The translations under genes and the position numbers were made by a program. The notes under the pieces are model-generated. The model was not told the origin of the DNA. It made no database searches and saw only the letters and a program-made list of their open reading frames with translations. From Prevotella sp. ne3005 (GTDB lineage Bacteria > Bacteroidota > Bacteroidia > Bacteroidales > Bacteroidaceae): 64,000 nt of DNA. The stretch spans positions 124,001 through 188,000 of the forward strand of contig NZ_FOCK01000001.1 in the NCBI RefSeq assembly GCF_900110085.1. The letters are read 5' to 3'. This document shows positions 42,676-51,700 of this stretch, one piece after another; within the stretch, counting starts at the first letter, position 1; each line of letters opens with the position of its first letter.

Positions 42676-43320
42676 ATGAAGAAATTTCTAATCATACTGA
42701 TTGCCTTCACAGCTGTTCTCATCAGTTGTAACAACTATGAGACCTATGGCGACAAGAAAGACAAGGAGCGCAATGCCATCAGCAAGTTCATTGCCGACTC
42801 GTCGATCATGGTCATTTCCGAGAGTCAGTTCGAACAGCAAGGCAACACCACAAATCTTGCCCGTAACGAATTTGTCAAGCTTAGCAAGAGCGGTGTCTAT
42901 CTTCAGATAGTCCGCGAGGGCTGTGGTACAATGGTAGAAGACGGAGAGAACGTGAACTTAGTATGTCGTTTTGAAGAATTTGACATCATGAACGACACGT
43001 TGAGTCTTTGCAACAACACCAACACCCTGCTCTACTACGGCAAAGGCCTGGCGGCTATTCCTGACATTATGAAGGTCAGCCGTAAAAGCGGTGCCTATAC
43101 TGCCAGCTTCACCAGTGGCATGATGTACAACATCTATGGAGCCACGGTGCCTGCAGGCTGGCTCGTCCCCCTGCCATACGTTAAGGTGGGTCGCCCCGAG
43201 GCTAACGATCAGGAGTGTGCCAAGGTGCGCATCATCGTTCCCCATTCTCAGGGGCACGCCAGTGCTTCAAGCAACGTGAGACCCTTTTATTACGTTATCA
43301 CTTTCATGCGTGAATCATAA
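42676..43320 (+). CDS. DUF4827 lipoprotein (FKBP-like)
   Basis: 214 residues. Lipoprotein signal MKKFLIILIAFTAVLISC (Cys 18) followed by NNYETYGDKKDKERNAISKFIADS, which is the DUF4827 start. The C-terminal half (VYLQIVREGCG...VNLVCRFEEFDI... VPAGWLVPLPYVKVGRP) resembles an FKBP-type fold. Peptidyl-prolyl isomerase activity is not assured. The start at 42676 excludes the promoter; the longer frame from 42622 does not. glmM follows in 12 bases. This neighbour order is common in Bacteroidales. Confidence 0.85.
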   Translation: MKKFLIILIAFTAVLISCNNYETYGDKKDKERNAISKFIADSSIMVISESQFEQQGNTTNLARNEFVKLSKSGVYLQIVREGCGTMVEDGENVNLVCRFEEFDIMNDTLSLCNNTNTLLYYGKGLAAIPDIMKVSRKSGAYTASFTSGMMYNIYGATVPAGWLVPLPYVKVGRPEANDQECAKVRIIVPHSQGHASASSNVRPFYYVITFMRES

Positions 43321-43332
43321 ATTATTATTGAT

Positions 43333-44721
43333 ATGACATTAATCAAATCCATCTCCGGTATCCGCGGAACCATTGGCGGACCCACTGGAGATACATTGAA
43401 TCCATTAGACATCGTTAAGTTTACCACAGCCTATGCCCAGTTTATCGGGAAGACTGTCAAGGACAAGAAGCCTTTGATCGTTGTAGGACGTGATGGTCGT
43501 ATCTCCGGTCTGATGGTGCGTAACGTAGTAGTAGGCACCCTGATGGGCATGGGATATGATGTCATCGATATCGGCTATGCCACAACCCCTACCACAGAGT
43601 TGGCTGTACGCATGGCTGGTGCCGATGGTGGTATTATCATCACCGCATCGCATAATCCCCGTCAGTGGAACGCCCTGAAGCTGCTTAATAGTGAAGGTGA
43701 GTTCCTGACAGCTGCCGATGGTGCAGAGGTCTTGGCCAATGCCGAAGCCGAAAACTTCAACTATGCCGAGGTCGACAAGTTGGGAACGCTGACAATTGAT
43801 GACTCGTTCAACCAGCGCCATATTGACTCTGTGCTCCAGCTGAAGCTTGTCGACGTGGAAGCCATCAAGAAGCGTCAGTTCCGTGTCTGTGTGGACACCA
43901 TCAACTCTGTAGGTGGAATCATCCTGCCCGACTTGTTCAAGGCTCTTGGTGTAGACTACGAGATACTCAATGGCGACTGCACAGGTGACTTTGCCCACAA
44001 CCCCGAGCCACTGGAGAAGAACCTTCATGGCATCATGGGCAAGATGAAGCAAGGCGGCTTCGACCTCGGTATCGTGGTGGATCCCGATGTAGACCGTCTG
44101 GCCTTTATCTGCGAAGACGGAAAAATGTTCGGTGAGGAATACACCCTTGTCAGCGTGGCCGACTATGTGCTGAGCCACACTAAGGGAAACACCGTTTCAA
44201 ATCTGAGTAGCACCCGTGCCTTGCGTGATGTGACAGAGAAACATGGTGGCCAGTACACCGCTGCCGCTGTAGGCGAGGTCAACGTTACCACGAAGATGAA
44301 GGAAGTAGGAGCCGTGATTGGCGGCGAAGGCAATGGTGGTGTCATCTACCCTGAGAGCCACTACGGCCGTGATGCCCTCGTTGGCATCGCCCTGTTCCTC
44401 TCATCGTTGGCTCAGAAGGGCTGCACTGTCAGCGAGCTCCGCTCTACCTTCCCCGACTACCAGATTGCCAAGAACCGCATCGACCTCACCCCAGAGACCG
44501 ATGTCGACGCCATTCTGGTAAAGGTCAAGGAGATGTTCGCCAAGGACAACTCGGCCGTCGTCAACGACATCGATGGTGTCAAGATCGATTTCCCCGACCG
44601 CTGGGTACACCTGCGTAAGTCGAACACCGAGCCCATTATCCGTGTCTACAGCGAGGCTCAGACCATGGAACTGGCCGACGACTTAGGCAAGCAGCTTATG
44701 CAAGTGGTCTACGGGATGTAG
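43333..44721 (+). CDS. glmM: Phosphoglucosamine mutase-type phosphohexomutase
   Basis: 462 residues. Catalytic serine in TASHNPRQWNALK (~100), metal-binding DPDVDRLAF (~253), sugar loop GGEGNGGVIYPESHYGRD and phosphate-binding RKSNTEPIIRVYSEA. Converts glucosamine-6-phosphate to glucosamine-1-phosphate for UDP-GlcNAc; some relatives act on other hexoses. The last 26 bases overlap the 3' end of the convergent ABC permease gene. Confidence 0.9.
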   Translation: MTLIKSISGIRGTIGGPTGDTLNPLDIVKFTTAYAQFIGKTVKDKKPLIVVGRDGRISGLMVRNVVVGTLMGMGYDVIDIGYATTPTTELAVRMAGADGGIIITASHNPRQWNALKLLNSEGEFLTAADGAEVLANAEAENFNYAEVDKLGTLTIDDSFNQRHIDSVLQLKLVDVEAIKKRQFRVCVDTINSVGGIILPDLFKALGVDYEILNGDCTGDFAHNPEPLEKNLHGIMGKMKQGGFDLGIVVDPDVDRLAFICEDGKMFGEEYTLVSVADYVLSHTKGNTVSNLSSTRALRDVTEKHGGQYTAAAVGEVNVTTKMKEVGAVIGGEGNGGVIYPESHYGRDALVGIALFLSSLAQKGCTVSELRSTFPDYQIAKNRIDLTPETDVDAILVKVKEMFAKDNSAVVNDIDGVKIDFPDRWVHLRKSNTEPIIRVYSEAQTMELADDLGKQLMQVVYGM

Positions 44722-45970
44722 AAAGCTGTTTGCGGACGACACGCTTCTTGCGGAGGAACTCCAGACGCTCTTGTGCGTGCTGTCTCGAGATATACAGCTG
44801 ATGACCATACACAAGGCAGGCAGCAAAGAAATAGGCTGCAGCCTGAATCCAAAGAAACCAGATCTCGGGTGCGACGTCGCTGACGCTCGCACCCATTGTA
44901 TTCATCCTGACAAACGCACGCACGCCGAAGGTACTGGGGAAGAGCCATGAGATGCCCTGCCAATAGCCTGGGATAGCCGACTGCGGCCAGGAGACGCCCG
45001 TCAGGAAGAGTAGCGGCAATGAGATAAATACCACGAGCAACATCACATTCTCTCGATAGCGCACCAGACAGGATACCGTCATGCCGAAGAACACACATGC
45101 CAGCAGATATGGAATCATGATGGTGAGCAGGTTCTGGATAGAGGCAAGCTGTGGGAAGTGGAAGAGCCGCGGCACGACAAGCGTCAGGTAAGCAGCCATG
45201 ACGGCAAAGATCATCAGATAACAGAGGGATTTCCCGAAGACAACGCGCCCTACCCCATCATAACAGGGATGAATGGGTAAAAGATCACCATAGCGGTTAC
45301 TCTCACGGGCCGTACCTGCGGAAAGACCGATTCCCAGCACTAACGTCTGCTGGAGAATCAGAATCAGCACAGCCGGCAATACAGAAGAGCCATAGCCACC
45401 CTGGGGATTAAACATCACCACTTCCTCAAAGTCGAGCGGACGGGTCACGATAGCCTCTTCACGACTGGTATACAGTCCCGACACCTTCTTTTGTATCTCT
45501 GCGCCCATCGACTGTGAAACAGCCATTGCCGTTTGGTAAATCGCCTTATAGGTAAGCATCAGTGCCATGTCGCAATAGACACTAACGGTGGCCTGTTCCA
45601 TCCTGTTCAGACGTGTGTTGAAGTCAGATGGAATCAAGTAGATTCCTTTGACAATCTGTCGGCTGACGAGTGACTGCGCATCATCGAGATCCTCGGCATA
45701 ACAGGCCACACGGACATCGGGCGAGGCATCACACATGCGGACAAACTGGCGCGACTGCTGTGAATGAGACAGGTCGACCACTACCACAGGCACCTCATGG
45801 ATCGTCTCGTTATTATAAATCCACGAGTAGAGCAACGGATAGACAAGGGGCACGATGATAAAGAAGATAAGTACGCCCTCATCACGAAACGCCTGTCTCA
45901 TCTCCTGACGCCAGACGTAGGCTGCATCCTGGATGCGCTGAAATATGGTTGTGTTAGGGAATATAGACAT
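44696..45970 (-). CDS. ABC-2 type transporter permease (second of pair)
   Basis: 424 residues with an N-terminal helix (FFIIVPLVYPLLYSWIYNN), a large extracytoplasmic segment (~45-190) and five or six C-terminal helices; fits YbhS/YhhJ-like ABC-2 permeases. Start ATG 45970 gives MSIFPNTTIF; the longer frame crosses into the gene upstream. It overlaps the first permease by 17 bases. No ATP-binding cassette gene is in this operon. Confidence 0.87.
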   Translation of the reverse strand: MSIFPNTTIFQRIQDAAYVWRQEMRQAFRDEGVLIFFIIVPLVYPLLYSWIYNNETIHEVPVVVVDLSHSQQSRQFVRMCDASPDVRVACYAEDLDDAQSLVSRQIVKGIYLIPSDFNTRLNRMEQATVSVYCDMALMLTYKAIYQTAMAVSQSMGAEIQKKVSGLYTSREEAIVTRPLDFEEVVMFNPQGGYGSSVLPAVLILILQQTLVLGIGLSAGTARESNRYGDLLPIHPCYDGVGRVVFGKSLCYLMIFAVMAAYLTLVVPRLFHFPQLASIQNLLTIMIPYLLACVFFGMTVSCLVRYRENVMLLVVFISLPLLFLTGVSWPQSAIPGYWQGISWLFPSTFGVRAFVRMNTMGASVSDVAPEIWFLWIQAAAYFFAACLVYGHQLYISRQHAQERLEFLRKKRVVRKQLSTSRRPLA

Positions 45971-47123
45971 AAGTAAGCATTGCGTTTTTAATCTTACGGA
46001 TAACGAACCACGGCAGCAGTGTGAAACCAACAAGGGCCACGAAGTGGAACCACGCGTCGATCAAGGGGAAACCATTAAACACCGTAATCTGATAAAGCAT
46101 GTAGTAATGACGCAGTGGGAACAGCCAGGTCAGGGCCTGAAGGGGTGCGTCCATACCCATCACAGGATAGGCGGAACCCACTAACGAGAAACTAAGCACT
46201 GCCCATAGCGAACAGACACTCATCGACATACGGAGCGACGGCATCAGACCGAAGGCAAAGATACCGAAGCCGATGGAGCCGAACACCTGGAGCACTGCCA
46301 GCAGCACAATCATCCACCAGTTGCCAACATGCGGGAACTGGATGATGTTGTAAATATAGAACTCATAAAAGAAAATCAACACCAGGAACACGAGGGCCTG
46401 AGGCAGGAACTTACCAAGGATGGCCACCACAATGTTTCCTTCGGCCTTTTCAATCCACTCCTTGCCTCGTCCGAACTTCAGTTCCATACCTAAGGAATAG
46501 GCAGAGATGAGGAACATGAAGAGCATCATGATTCCTGGCACGAAAACGGTCGAGAGATAGAGGTTGTAGTTGGTCCACGGATTGGCTATCTGGTGGAGGT
46601 CAATGCGAATGGGCTGAAGAAAAGCCTGTATCTGCTGAGGGGTATACCCCTTGGCCCGCATCGTGGCCTGCCCTACTGCGGCAGAACCGAGGTTGGAGAT
46701 GGTCTTCAGATCTTTCATCAGCAAGGCTCCCGACATGATGGAAGCCATGTTGTAATAATACGAGATCTTCGGCTGGCGACTGGCAAGCAGGTCATCCGTC
46801 GTTCCGTGTGGTATATAGAGAAACGCATAGATCTCATTTCTCTGGATGGCCTGACGGGCTGTGGCCACACTCGGATAGTGGGCGACGACCCTTGAACTCT
46901 GGAATGCATCAAGACGACGTATCAGTCCACGTGAGGTCGACGTGTTGTCAAGGTCTACGACACCCACAGGCATATCCTCAGGCAGTCCCTCATCCATCAG
47001 CGTGGTAAAGAATATCAATGCCAATAGAGGGAATACCACCATGCAGAAGCCGTAAATGCGATTCTTATAGAGAATCGCGCACTCACGCTTGGCTATCGTC
47101 CAGATATTATTGAGGTATCTCAC
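45954..47123 (-). CDS. ABC-2 type transporter permease (first of pair)
   Basis: 389 residues. Same architecture as its neighbour: N-terminal helix (IYGFCMVVFPLLALIFFTTL), a periplasmic domain with the PVGVVDLDNTSTSRGLIRRLDAF motif, and a helical end (GTMFPL-like region seen as QALTWLFPLRHYYMLYQ). Fits the YbhR family of drug or anion exporters. 18 bases downstream of the HlyD gene. Confidence 0.87.
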   Translation of the reverse strand: MRYLNNIWTIAKRECAILYKNRIYGFCMVVFPLLALIFFTTLMDEGLPEDMPVGVVDLDNTSTSRGLIRRLDAFQSSRVVAHYPSVATARQAIQRNEIYAFLYIPHGTTDDLLASRQPKISYYYNMASIMSGALLMKDLKTISNLGSAAVGQATMRAKGYTPQQIQAFLQPIRIDLHQIANPWTNYNLYLSTVFVPGIMMLFMFLISAYSLGMELKFGRGKEWIEKAEGNIVVAILGKFLPQALVFLVLIFFYEFYIYNIIQFPHVGNWWMIVLLAVLQVFGSIGFGIFAFGLMPSLRMSMSVCSLWAVLSFSLVGSAYPVMGMDAPLQALTWLFPLRHYYMLYQITVFNGFPLIDAWFHFVALVGFTLLPWFVIRKIKNAMLTYVYIP

Positions 47124-47141
47124 TTCTTACTCTTCACTTTT

Positions 47142-48125
47142 TCACTTGATAATAAGTGACATGCCAGGACGCAGACCGTCAAGCTTCTCCACAGGACGGG
47201 CCTTCACCTCAAAGGTCTTCAGGTCGTACTGGCCGTTGGTCTTTGTAGCCTTCCATACCGCATAGGAGCCCTGATCCTTCAGATAATAGACCTTCATCTT
47301 CACCTCTTTATTAAAGGCAGGCACGAAAGCTGAAAACTCAGAGCCCACCTTCATACCATTCAGCTGGTCTTCACGTACATTGAATGTGCCCCACATATCG
47401 TCCATCACGGCAATCGACATGATGGGAGAGCCAGTGCCAACGAGCTCACCCACCTTGGGATAGATATCGGCCACCTCGCCCTCCATCTGGGCCACCTGTA
47501 CCGTTTCGTGGATATAGCTGTTCACCTCACGGACAGCACCACGTGCACGACCCACCTGGGCGGCAGCTGCCATCTTATCCTCCACACGGGCACCGTTGAC
47601 AGCCATGTCATACTGACTCTGGGCAGCCTTCATCTGAGCCTCCATGGCCTTGTAGTTGGCATAGGCCTCATCACGCTTCTGGGCACTCATCACGCCCTCG
47701 TCATAAAGACGCTGCACACGGTTATACGACTTCTCTGCAATCTCAAGACCAGCCTTGGCCTGCTGGAGCACATTGAAAGCACCACGCACCTGTTCCTCAC
47801 GGGCACCGTTCTGAGCCTTCAGTTCCAGGGCGGCAGCAGCGCTCTCGGCACTCTGGGCCTGTTCCATCTTGGCACGCACCTCGGGAGCGTCAAGGATGGC
47901 AAGCGTATCGCCCACCTTCACATAGTCGCCTTCCTTCACCCGTAGCTCAAGAATACGTCCGGGCACCTTACTCGACACACGATACTCACTGACCTCCACC
48001 TGTCCCTGAATCGTATCAGGCTGACGGTCAAGGGCTAGAAAACCAATCAGGGCAACGATAATGATCACTGTCACAAATCCTGCAATGGCAAGCAGAATAT
48101 TGTTATGTTGACTTTTTGCTGACAT
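47142..48125 (-). CDS. HlyD/MFP-family periplasmic adaptor
   Basis: 327 residues. One membrane helix (~10-32), then the lipoyl-like segment GQVEVSEYRVSSKVPGRILELRVKEGDYVKVGDTL and a long coiled-coil hairpin (~85-190, QAKAGLEIAEKSYNRVQRLYDEG...). Bridges inner-membrane exporters to TolC. Lies 51 bases after the TolC gene, with the spacer filled by ATTGAAR heptamers. Confidence 0.9.
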   Translation of the reverse strand: MSAKSQHNNILLAIAGFVTVIIIVALIGFLALDRQPDTIQGQVEVSEYRVSSKVPGRILELRVKEGDYVKVGDTLAILDAPEVRAKMEQAQSAESAAAALELKAQNGAREEQVRGAFNVLQQAKAGLEIAEKSYNRVQRLYDEGVMSAQKRDEAYANYKAMEAQMKAAQSQYDMAVNGARVEDKMAAAAQVGRARGAVREVNSYIHETVQVAQMEGEVADIYPKVGELVGTGSPIMSIAVMDDMWGTFNVREDQLNGMKVGSEFSAFVPAFNKEVKMKVYYLKDQGSYAVWKATKTNGQYDLKTFEVKARPVEKLDGLRPGMSLIIK

Positions 48126-48129
48126 AATA

Positions 48130-48176
48130 TATAATTATCTATTATCAATCTTCAATTTTCAATCTTCAACCTTCAA
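48130..48176 (-). repeat. ATTGAAR heptamers between TolC and HlyD genes
   Basis: Read on the coding (minus) strand the spacer starts right after the TolC stop with ATTGAAG, GTTGAAG, ATTGAAA, ATTGAAG, ATTGATA. Same family and same orientation relative to genes as 2292-2320 and 61264-61417. Confidence 0.8.
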
Positions 48177-49712
48177 TTACTCCAGCGTTCCGAGGGCCTT
48201 CTGGAGATCCACCTGCGAGAGCTTCACGTCAATCTCTGCATCAATCTTCTGCGACTGAGCCTGAAGCCAGGCCGTCTGGGCCTCCAGCACTGTGGCGGGC
48301 GTAATCACCCCCTCCTGGAATCCAAGATTAGCCGTGCGGAGATTCTCGTTGGCTCGTTGGATATTAGCCTGAGCCATCACGAGTTTCTTGTTCGCCTCAC
48401 CCATCTTGAAGTTGCTTTGGTTCACCTGCAGTTCAATCTTCTCACGGGCCTCTGCCAGTTCGAGATTAGCAATGCTGGTGGCACCCTTCGAGGCACGCAC
48501 CTTATACATCACGTCGCCCCAGTTCCATAGTGGTACGCGCACCTGCACGCCGATATGCCAGAAGCCACCGAACTGTTTCTGGTAGCCATTGAGCAGATTG
48601 GGGTTGCTGATAGCATAGCCACCCGTCAGCCCCACCTGAGGCAGATTACCTGCACGGAGCACGTTGGTGGCCTGCTTGGAGAGGTCGACGGTATTCTGGA
48701 GCATCTTCAGTTCCGGACGATTTGCCATGGCTACGGATGCATCACCCGACACGCCAGCACCTTCTGCGTTTTCTTCCGACAGGTCTGTGCTCTGCTCGTC
48801 CTCCAGGATCACCTGTTCGTTCAAGGGGATGCCACAGAGTTGGTTGAGAAGCATGCGCGAGAGTACGAGCCCGTCGTCCACCTTCATCACAGCCATCTCT
48901 GCCTCGTTCACCTTCACGTCGACACTCAGTCCGTCGCTTCTGGTGGCCACGCCCTCGTCGATCATCTTATGGACATCCGAGTCCAGTTTCTTGACCAGGT
49001 CGAGATAGCTCTCTGCCAACTGCTTCTTGTGATGGAGCGACACCACCTGCCAGTAGGCCATATCAATATGGTAGAGCGTAGCCTGACGTCGGGCATCGAG
49101 CGTATTCTCTGCTATTCTTTCATTGATATCAGCCATCTTGTTGAGGGCGATGATACTACCACCCATGAAGATGGGTTGAGTGAAAAGGATACTACCTGCC
49201 CAGACATTACGTGTATCGGTATTCAGGGCATCCACGATCTGCTGCCCCTGGGCATTCAGGATCTGCTGGAGACCAGCCGTCAGTCCCGTCATGTTCTTCT
49301 GCAGGTCGCCCATCATCCCCTGCACTTGAGCAGGGGGCACGCCCAACTGCACGAAGGCATTACCCATCTGGGCAAAAGAGTTCTCAAGTCCAGCCATCTG
49401 AGGTTGCAGGCCTCCTACAGCCTCCGTACCCATCTGGGGCAGGCTTTTCTTCTGGGCGTCGTTCAACAGTGAGATGGCCTCACTCGTGTGCTCATAGGTA
49501 CCTATGGCACTGATGTGGGGCAAATACTTTGTACGCGCCGATTTGCGGATGTTGGCTGCCACGTTCTGCTTGAGCTTGGAGATACCCAGCTGCTTATTGT
49601 TCTGCAGGGCCATCTGTCGACAACTGTCGAGCGAAAGCACCCGCTGGGCTGTCATTGGTATCACCATCATGCAGAGGAGGCCTCCCAACCATCTTAAACT
49701 AATTTGCATCAT
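48177..49712 (-). CDS. TolC-family outer-membrane efflux protein
   Basis: 511 residues. Signal peptide (MMQISLRWLGGLLCMMVIPMTAQ), then the two-fold repeat of helical hairpins typical of TolC (RQATLYHIDMAYWQVVSLHHKKQLAESYLDLVKK; QAQSQKIDAEIDVKLSQVDLQKALG). A low-complexity insert rich in Gln, Met and Gly lies around residues 85-160. First gene of a four-gene minus-strand export operon. ATG 49712 or 49709 can start it; the longer frame reaches the promoter. Confidence 0.9.
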   Translation of the reverse strand: MMQISLRWLGGLLCMMVIPMTAQRVLSLDSCRQMALQNNKQLGISKLKQNVAANIRKSARTKYLPHISAIGTYEHTSEAISLLNDAQKKSLPQMGTEAVGGLQPQMAGLENSFAQMGNAFVQLGVPPAQVQGMMGDLQKNMTGLTAGLQQILNAQGQQIVDALNTDTRNVWAGSILFTQPIFMGGSIIALNKMADINERIAENTLDARRQATLYHIDMAYWQVVSLHHKKQLAESYLDLVKKLDSDVHKMIDEGVATRSDGLSVDVKVNEAEMAVMKVDDGLVLSRMLLNQLCGIPLNEQVILEDEQSTDLSEENAEGAGVSGDASVAMANRPELKMLQNTVDLSKQATNVLRAGNLPQVGLTGGYAISNPNLLNGYQKQFGGFWHIGVQVRVPLWNWGDVMYKVRASKGATSIANLELAEAREKIELQVNQSNFKMGEANKKLVMAQANIQRANENLRTANLGFQEGVITPATVLEAQTAWLQAQSQKIDAEIDVKLSQVDLQKALGTLE

Positions 49713-49742
49713 AATCCAATTATTGACACTTCTAATCAGGTG

Positions 49743-49773
49743 CAAAGGTACGGCATTTCAGTGAAACCACAAA
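49743..49773 (-). promoter_or_regulatory. Promoter of the TolC-HlyD-ABC2 operon
   Basis: Minus strand TTTG (49770-49773), 19 bp, TACCTTTG (49743-49750). It diverges from the cyd promoter at 49863-49894. Confidence 0.78.
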
Positions 49774-49862
49774 GAGAAATGGTCTTTTCTTTGTTTAACC
49801 TTGTTTAATTTTAAGATTATTACCGAAATTTCGACCAATTTTTGCAGTTTTCCTGCTCATTA

Positions 49863-49894
49863 TTTGGTAGTTAAATGAAAATAACGTATATTTG
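49863..49894 (+). promoter_or_regulatory. Promoter of the DUF4492-cydAB operon
   Basis: TTTG (49863-49866), 20 bp, TATATTTG (49887-49894); 22 bases before the ATG at 49917. Confidence 0.8.
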
Positions 49895-49916
49895 CAGCAG
49901 TGTAAAGGCTAAGTCT

Positions 49917-50138
49917 ATGAATAAGAGAGGGTTTCTCTATCGCACATTTGACCTCTACTATGAGGGGTTCAAGTCGATGCGCCTCGGGCGTACGCTCTGG
50001 GCCATCATACTCATCAAGCTGTTCATTATCTTTGCTGTACTGAAGCTGTTCTTCTTCCCCGACTTCCTTAAGACGCATGCCGGGGACGACAAGGCAGGCT
50101 ATGTGGCCACCGAGCTCGTAGACCGTGCCACGGAGTAG
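49917..50138 (+). CDS. DUF4492 small membrane protein of the cyd operon
   Basis: 73 residues: a short basic N-terminus (MNKRGFLYRTFDLYYEGFKSMRLGRTLW), one transmembrane helix (AIILIKLFIIFAVLKLFFF) and a charged tail. DUF4492 is a Bacteroidetes family found next to cydAB. It may be a small subunit or assembly partner of the bd oxidase, by analogy with CydX/CydH-like peptides; that is inference. The frame from 49875 starts before the promoter and is rejected. Confidence 0.85.
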   Translation: MNKRGFLYRTFDLYYEGFKSMRLGRTLWAIILIKLFIIFAVLKLFFFPDFLKTHAGDDKAGYVATELVDRATE

Positions 50139-50164
50139 AAATCACAAACGTAAATATTACAGAT

Positions 50165-51700
50165 ATGTTCAATCAGCTAATCTTATCTATCGATGCCGAC
50201 ACCATCGATTGGTCGAGGGCCCAATTCGCCCTGACGGCCATTTACCACTGGCTCTTTGTGCCCCTGACCCTCGGACTGGCGGTCATCATGGGCATCATGG
50301 AGACCAAGTACTATCGCACGAAGGACCAGTTCTGGAAAGACACTGCCATCTTCTGGCAGAAGCTCTTCGGAATCAACTTCGCCATGGGTGTCGCCACAGG
50401 TATCATCCTCGAATTCGAGTTTGGTACCAACTGGAGCAACTACTCCTGGTTCGTAGGCGACATCTTCGGAGCCCCACTGGCTGTCGAGGGTATCGTGGCC
50501 TTCTTCATGGAGTCCACCTTCGTGGCTGTGATGTTCTTCGGTTGGAAGAAGGTATCGCCAGGCTTCCATCTTGCCTCGACATGGCTCACTGGCCTTGGCG
50601 CCACCATCTCCGCCTGGTGGATCCTGGTGGCCAACGCGTGGATGCAGTATCCCGTTGGCTGCGAGTTCAATCCCGACACCATGCGCAACGAGATGGTCAG
50701 CTTTGCCGAGGTGGCACTCTCGCCCTTCGCCGTCAGCAAGTTCTGCCACACCGTCACCTCTGCCTGGATCATCGGTGGTGTCTTCTGCGTAGGCGTCTGC
50801 TGCTGGTATCTGATGAAGAAGCGCGACACGAAGATGGCTCTCGAGAGCATCAAGATCGGAGCTGGCGTAGGTTTGGTGGCCTCGCTGTTGGCAGCTGCCA
50901 CTGGCCATAAGTCGGCTCAGGATGTGGCCGCTGTGCAACCCATGAAGCTGGCAGCCATGGAGGCACTCTACGATGGCGGCAACGGCGTTGGGCTCAAAGT
51001 GATTGAAGGCATCGAGGTGCCTTACGCCCTCTCGTTCATGGCCACCAACGACTTTCAGGGCTATGTGCCTGGCGTCAACGATATCCTCAACGGTTATACC
51101 ACATCCGACGGTAAGGTAGAGCCCTCCGTCGACGAGAAGATAGAGCGAGGCAAGAAGGCCATCACAGCGCTGGCTGCTTATCGTGCTGCCAAATTCGAGT
51201 CGAGCGACGACGGTTCGACAGCAGCCGCCCATCTGAAGGTGTTGCAGGAGAACATGCCGTACTTCGGCTATGGCTATATCAAGGACAAGAACGATGTCGT
51301 GCCTCCCATCGCCGTCAACTTCTGGGCTTTCCGCATCATGGTGGGAATGGGATGCCTGTTCATCCTCTTCTTTGCCGTAGTACTGGCAGGTGCCTACCGA
51401 TGGCCGAAGTTCCTGTTTGCCCATCGCGACATCACAGCCCTGCCCTCGTGGCACTACTGGATAGCCATCGCCCTCATCCCCCTGGGCTATATCGCCTCTG
51501 AGAGCGGCTGGCTGGTAGCAGAGTTCGGACGTCAGCCATGGACCATTCAGGACATGCTTCCCACGTGGGCAGCCGTCAGCGACCTCCAGTCGGCCAGCGT
51601 CATCATCACCTTCTTCCTCTTCCTGATTCTCTTCTCCACCATGCTGGCTGTAGAGATCAACATCATGCTCAAACAAATTAAGAAAGGACCCGAATTATGA
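50165..51700 (+). CDS. cydA: Cytochrome bd ubiquinol/menaquinol oxidase subunit I
   Basis: 511 residues, nine or so membrane helices. The start DTIDWSRAQFALTAIYHWLFVPLT contains the conserved haem b595/d His; GWKKVSPGFHL and the haem b558 region follow. The quinol-binding Q loop (~250-330) is of the shorter type, with a polar low-similarity stretch. Reduces oxygen to water with high affinity and no proton pumping. The stop overlaps cydB by four bases. Confidence 0.95.
   Translation: MFNQLILSIDADTIDWSRAQFALTAIYHWLFVPLTLGLAVIMGIMETKYYRTKDQFWKDTAIFWQKLFGINFAMGVATGIILEFEFGTNWSNYSWFVGDIFGAPLAVEGIVAFFMESTFVAVMFFGWKKVSPGFHLASTWLTGLGATISAWWILVANAWMQYPVGCEFNPDTMRNEMVSFAEVALSPFAVSKFCHTVTSAWIIGGVFCVGVCCWYLMKKRDTKMALESIKIGAGVGLVASLLAAATGHKSAQDVAAVQPMKLAAMEALYDGGNGVGLKVIEGIEVPYALSFMATNDFQGYVPGVNDILNGYTTSDGKVEPSVDEKIERGKKAITALAAYRAAKFESSDDGSTAAAHLKVLQENMPYFGYGYIKDKNDVVPPIAVNFWAFRIMVGMGCLFILFFAVVLAGAYRWPKFLFAHRDITALPSWHYWIAIALIPLGYIASESGWLVAEFGRQPWTIQDMLPTWAAVSDLQSASVIITFFLFLILFSTMLAVEINIMLKQIKKGPEL

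Noticed and set aside
50183..51676. 497-codon open frame antisense to cydA
   Set aside because: Exact shadow of a conserved gene; its translation is rich in His, Asp and Gly without any hydrophobic or domain pattern and has no promoter.
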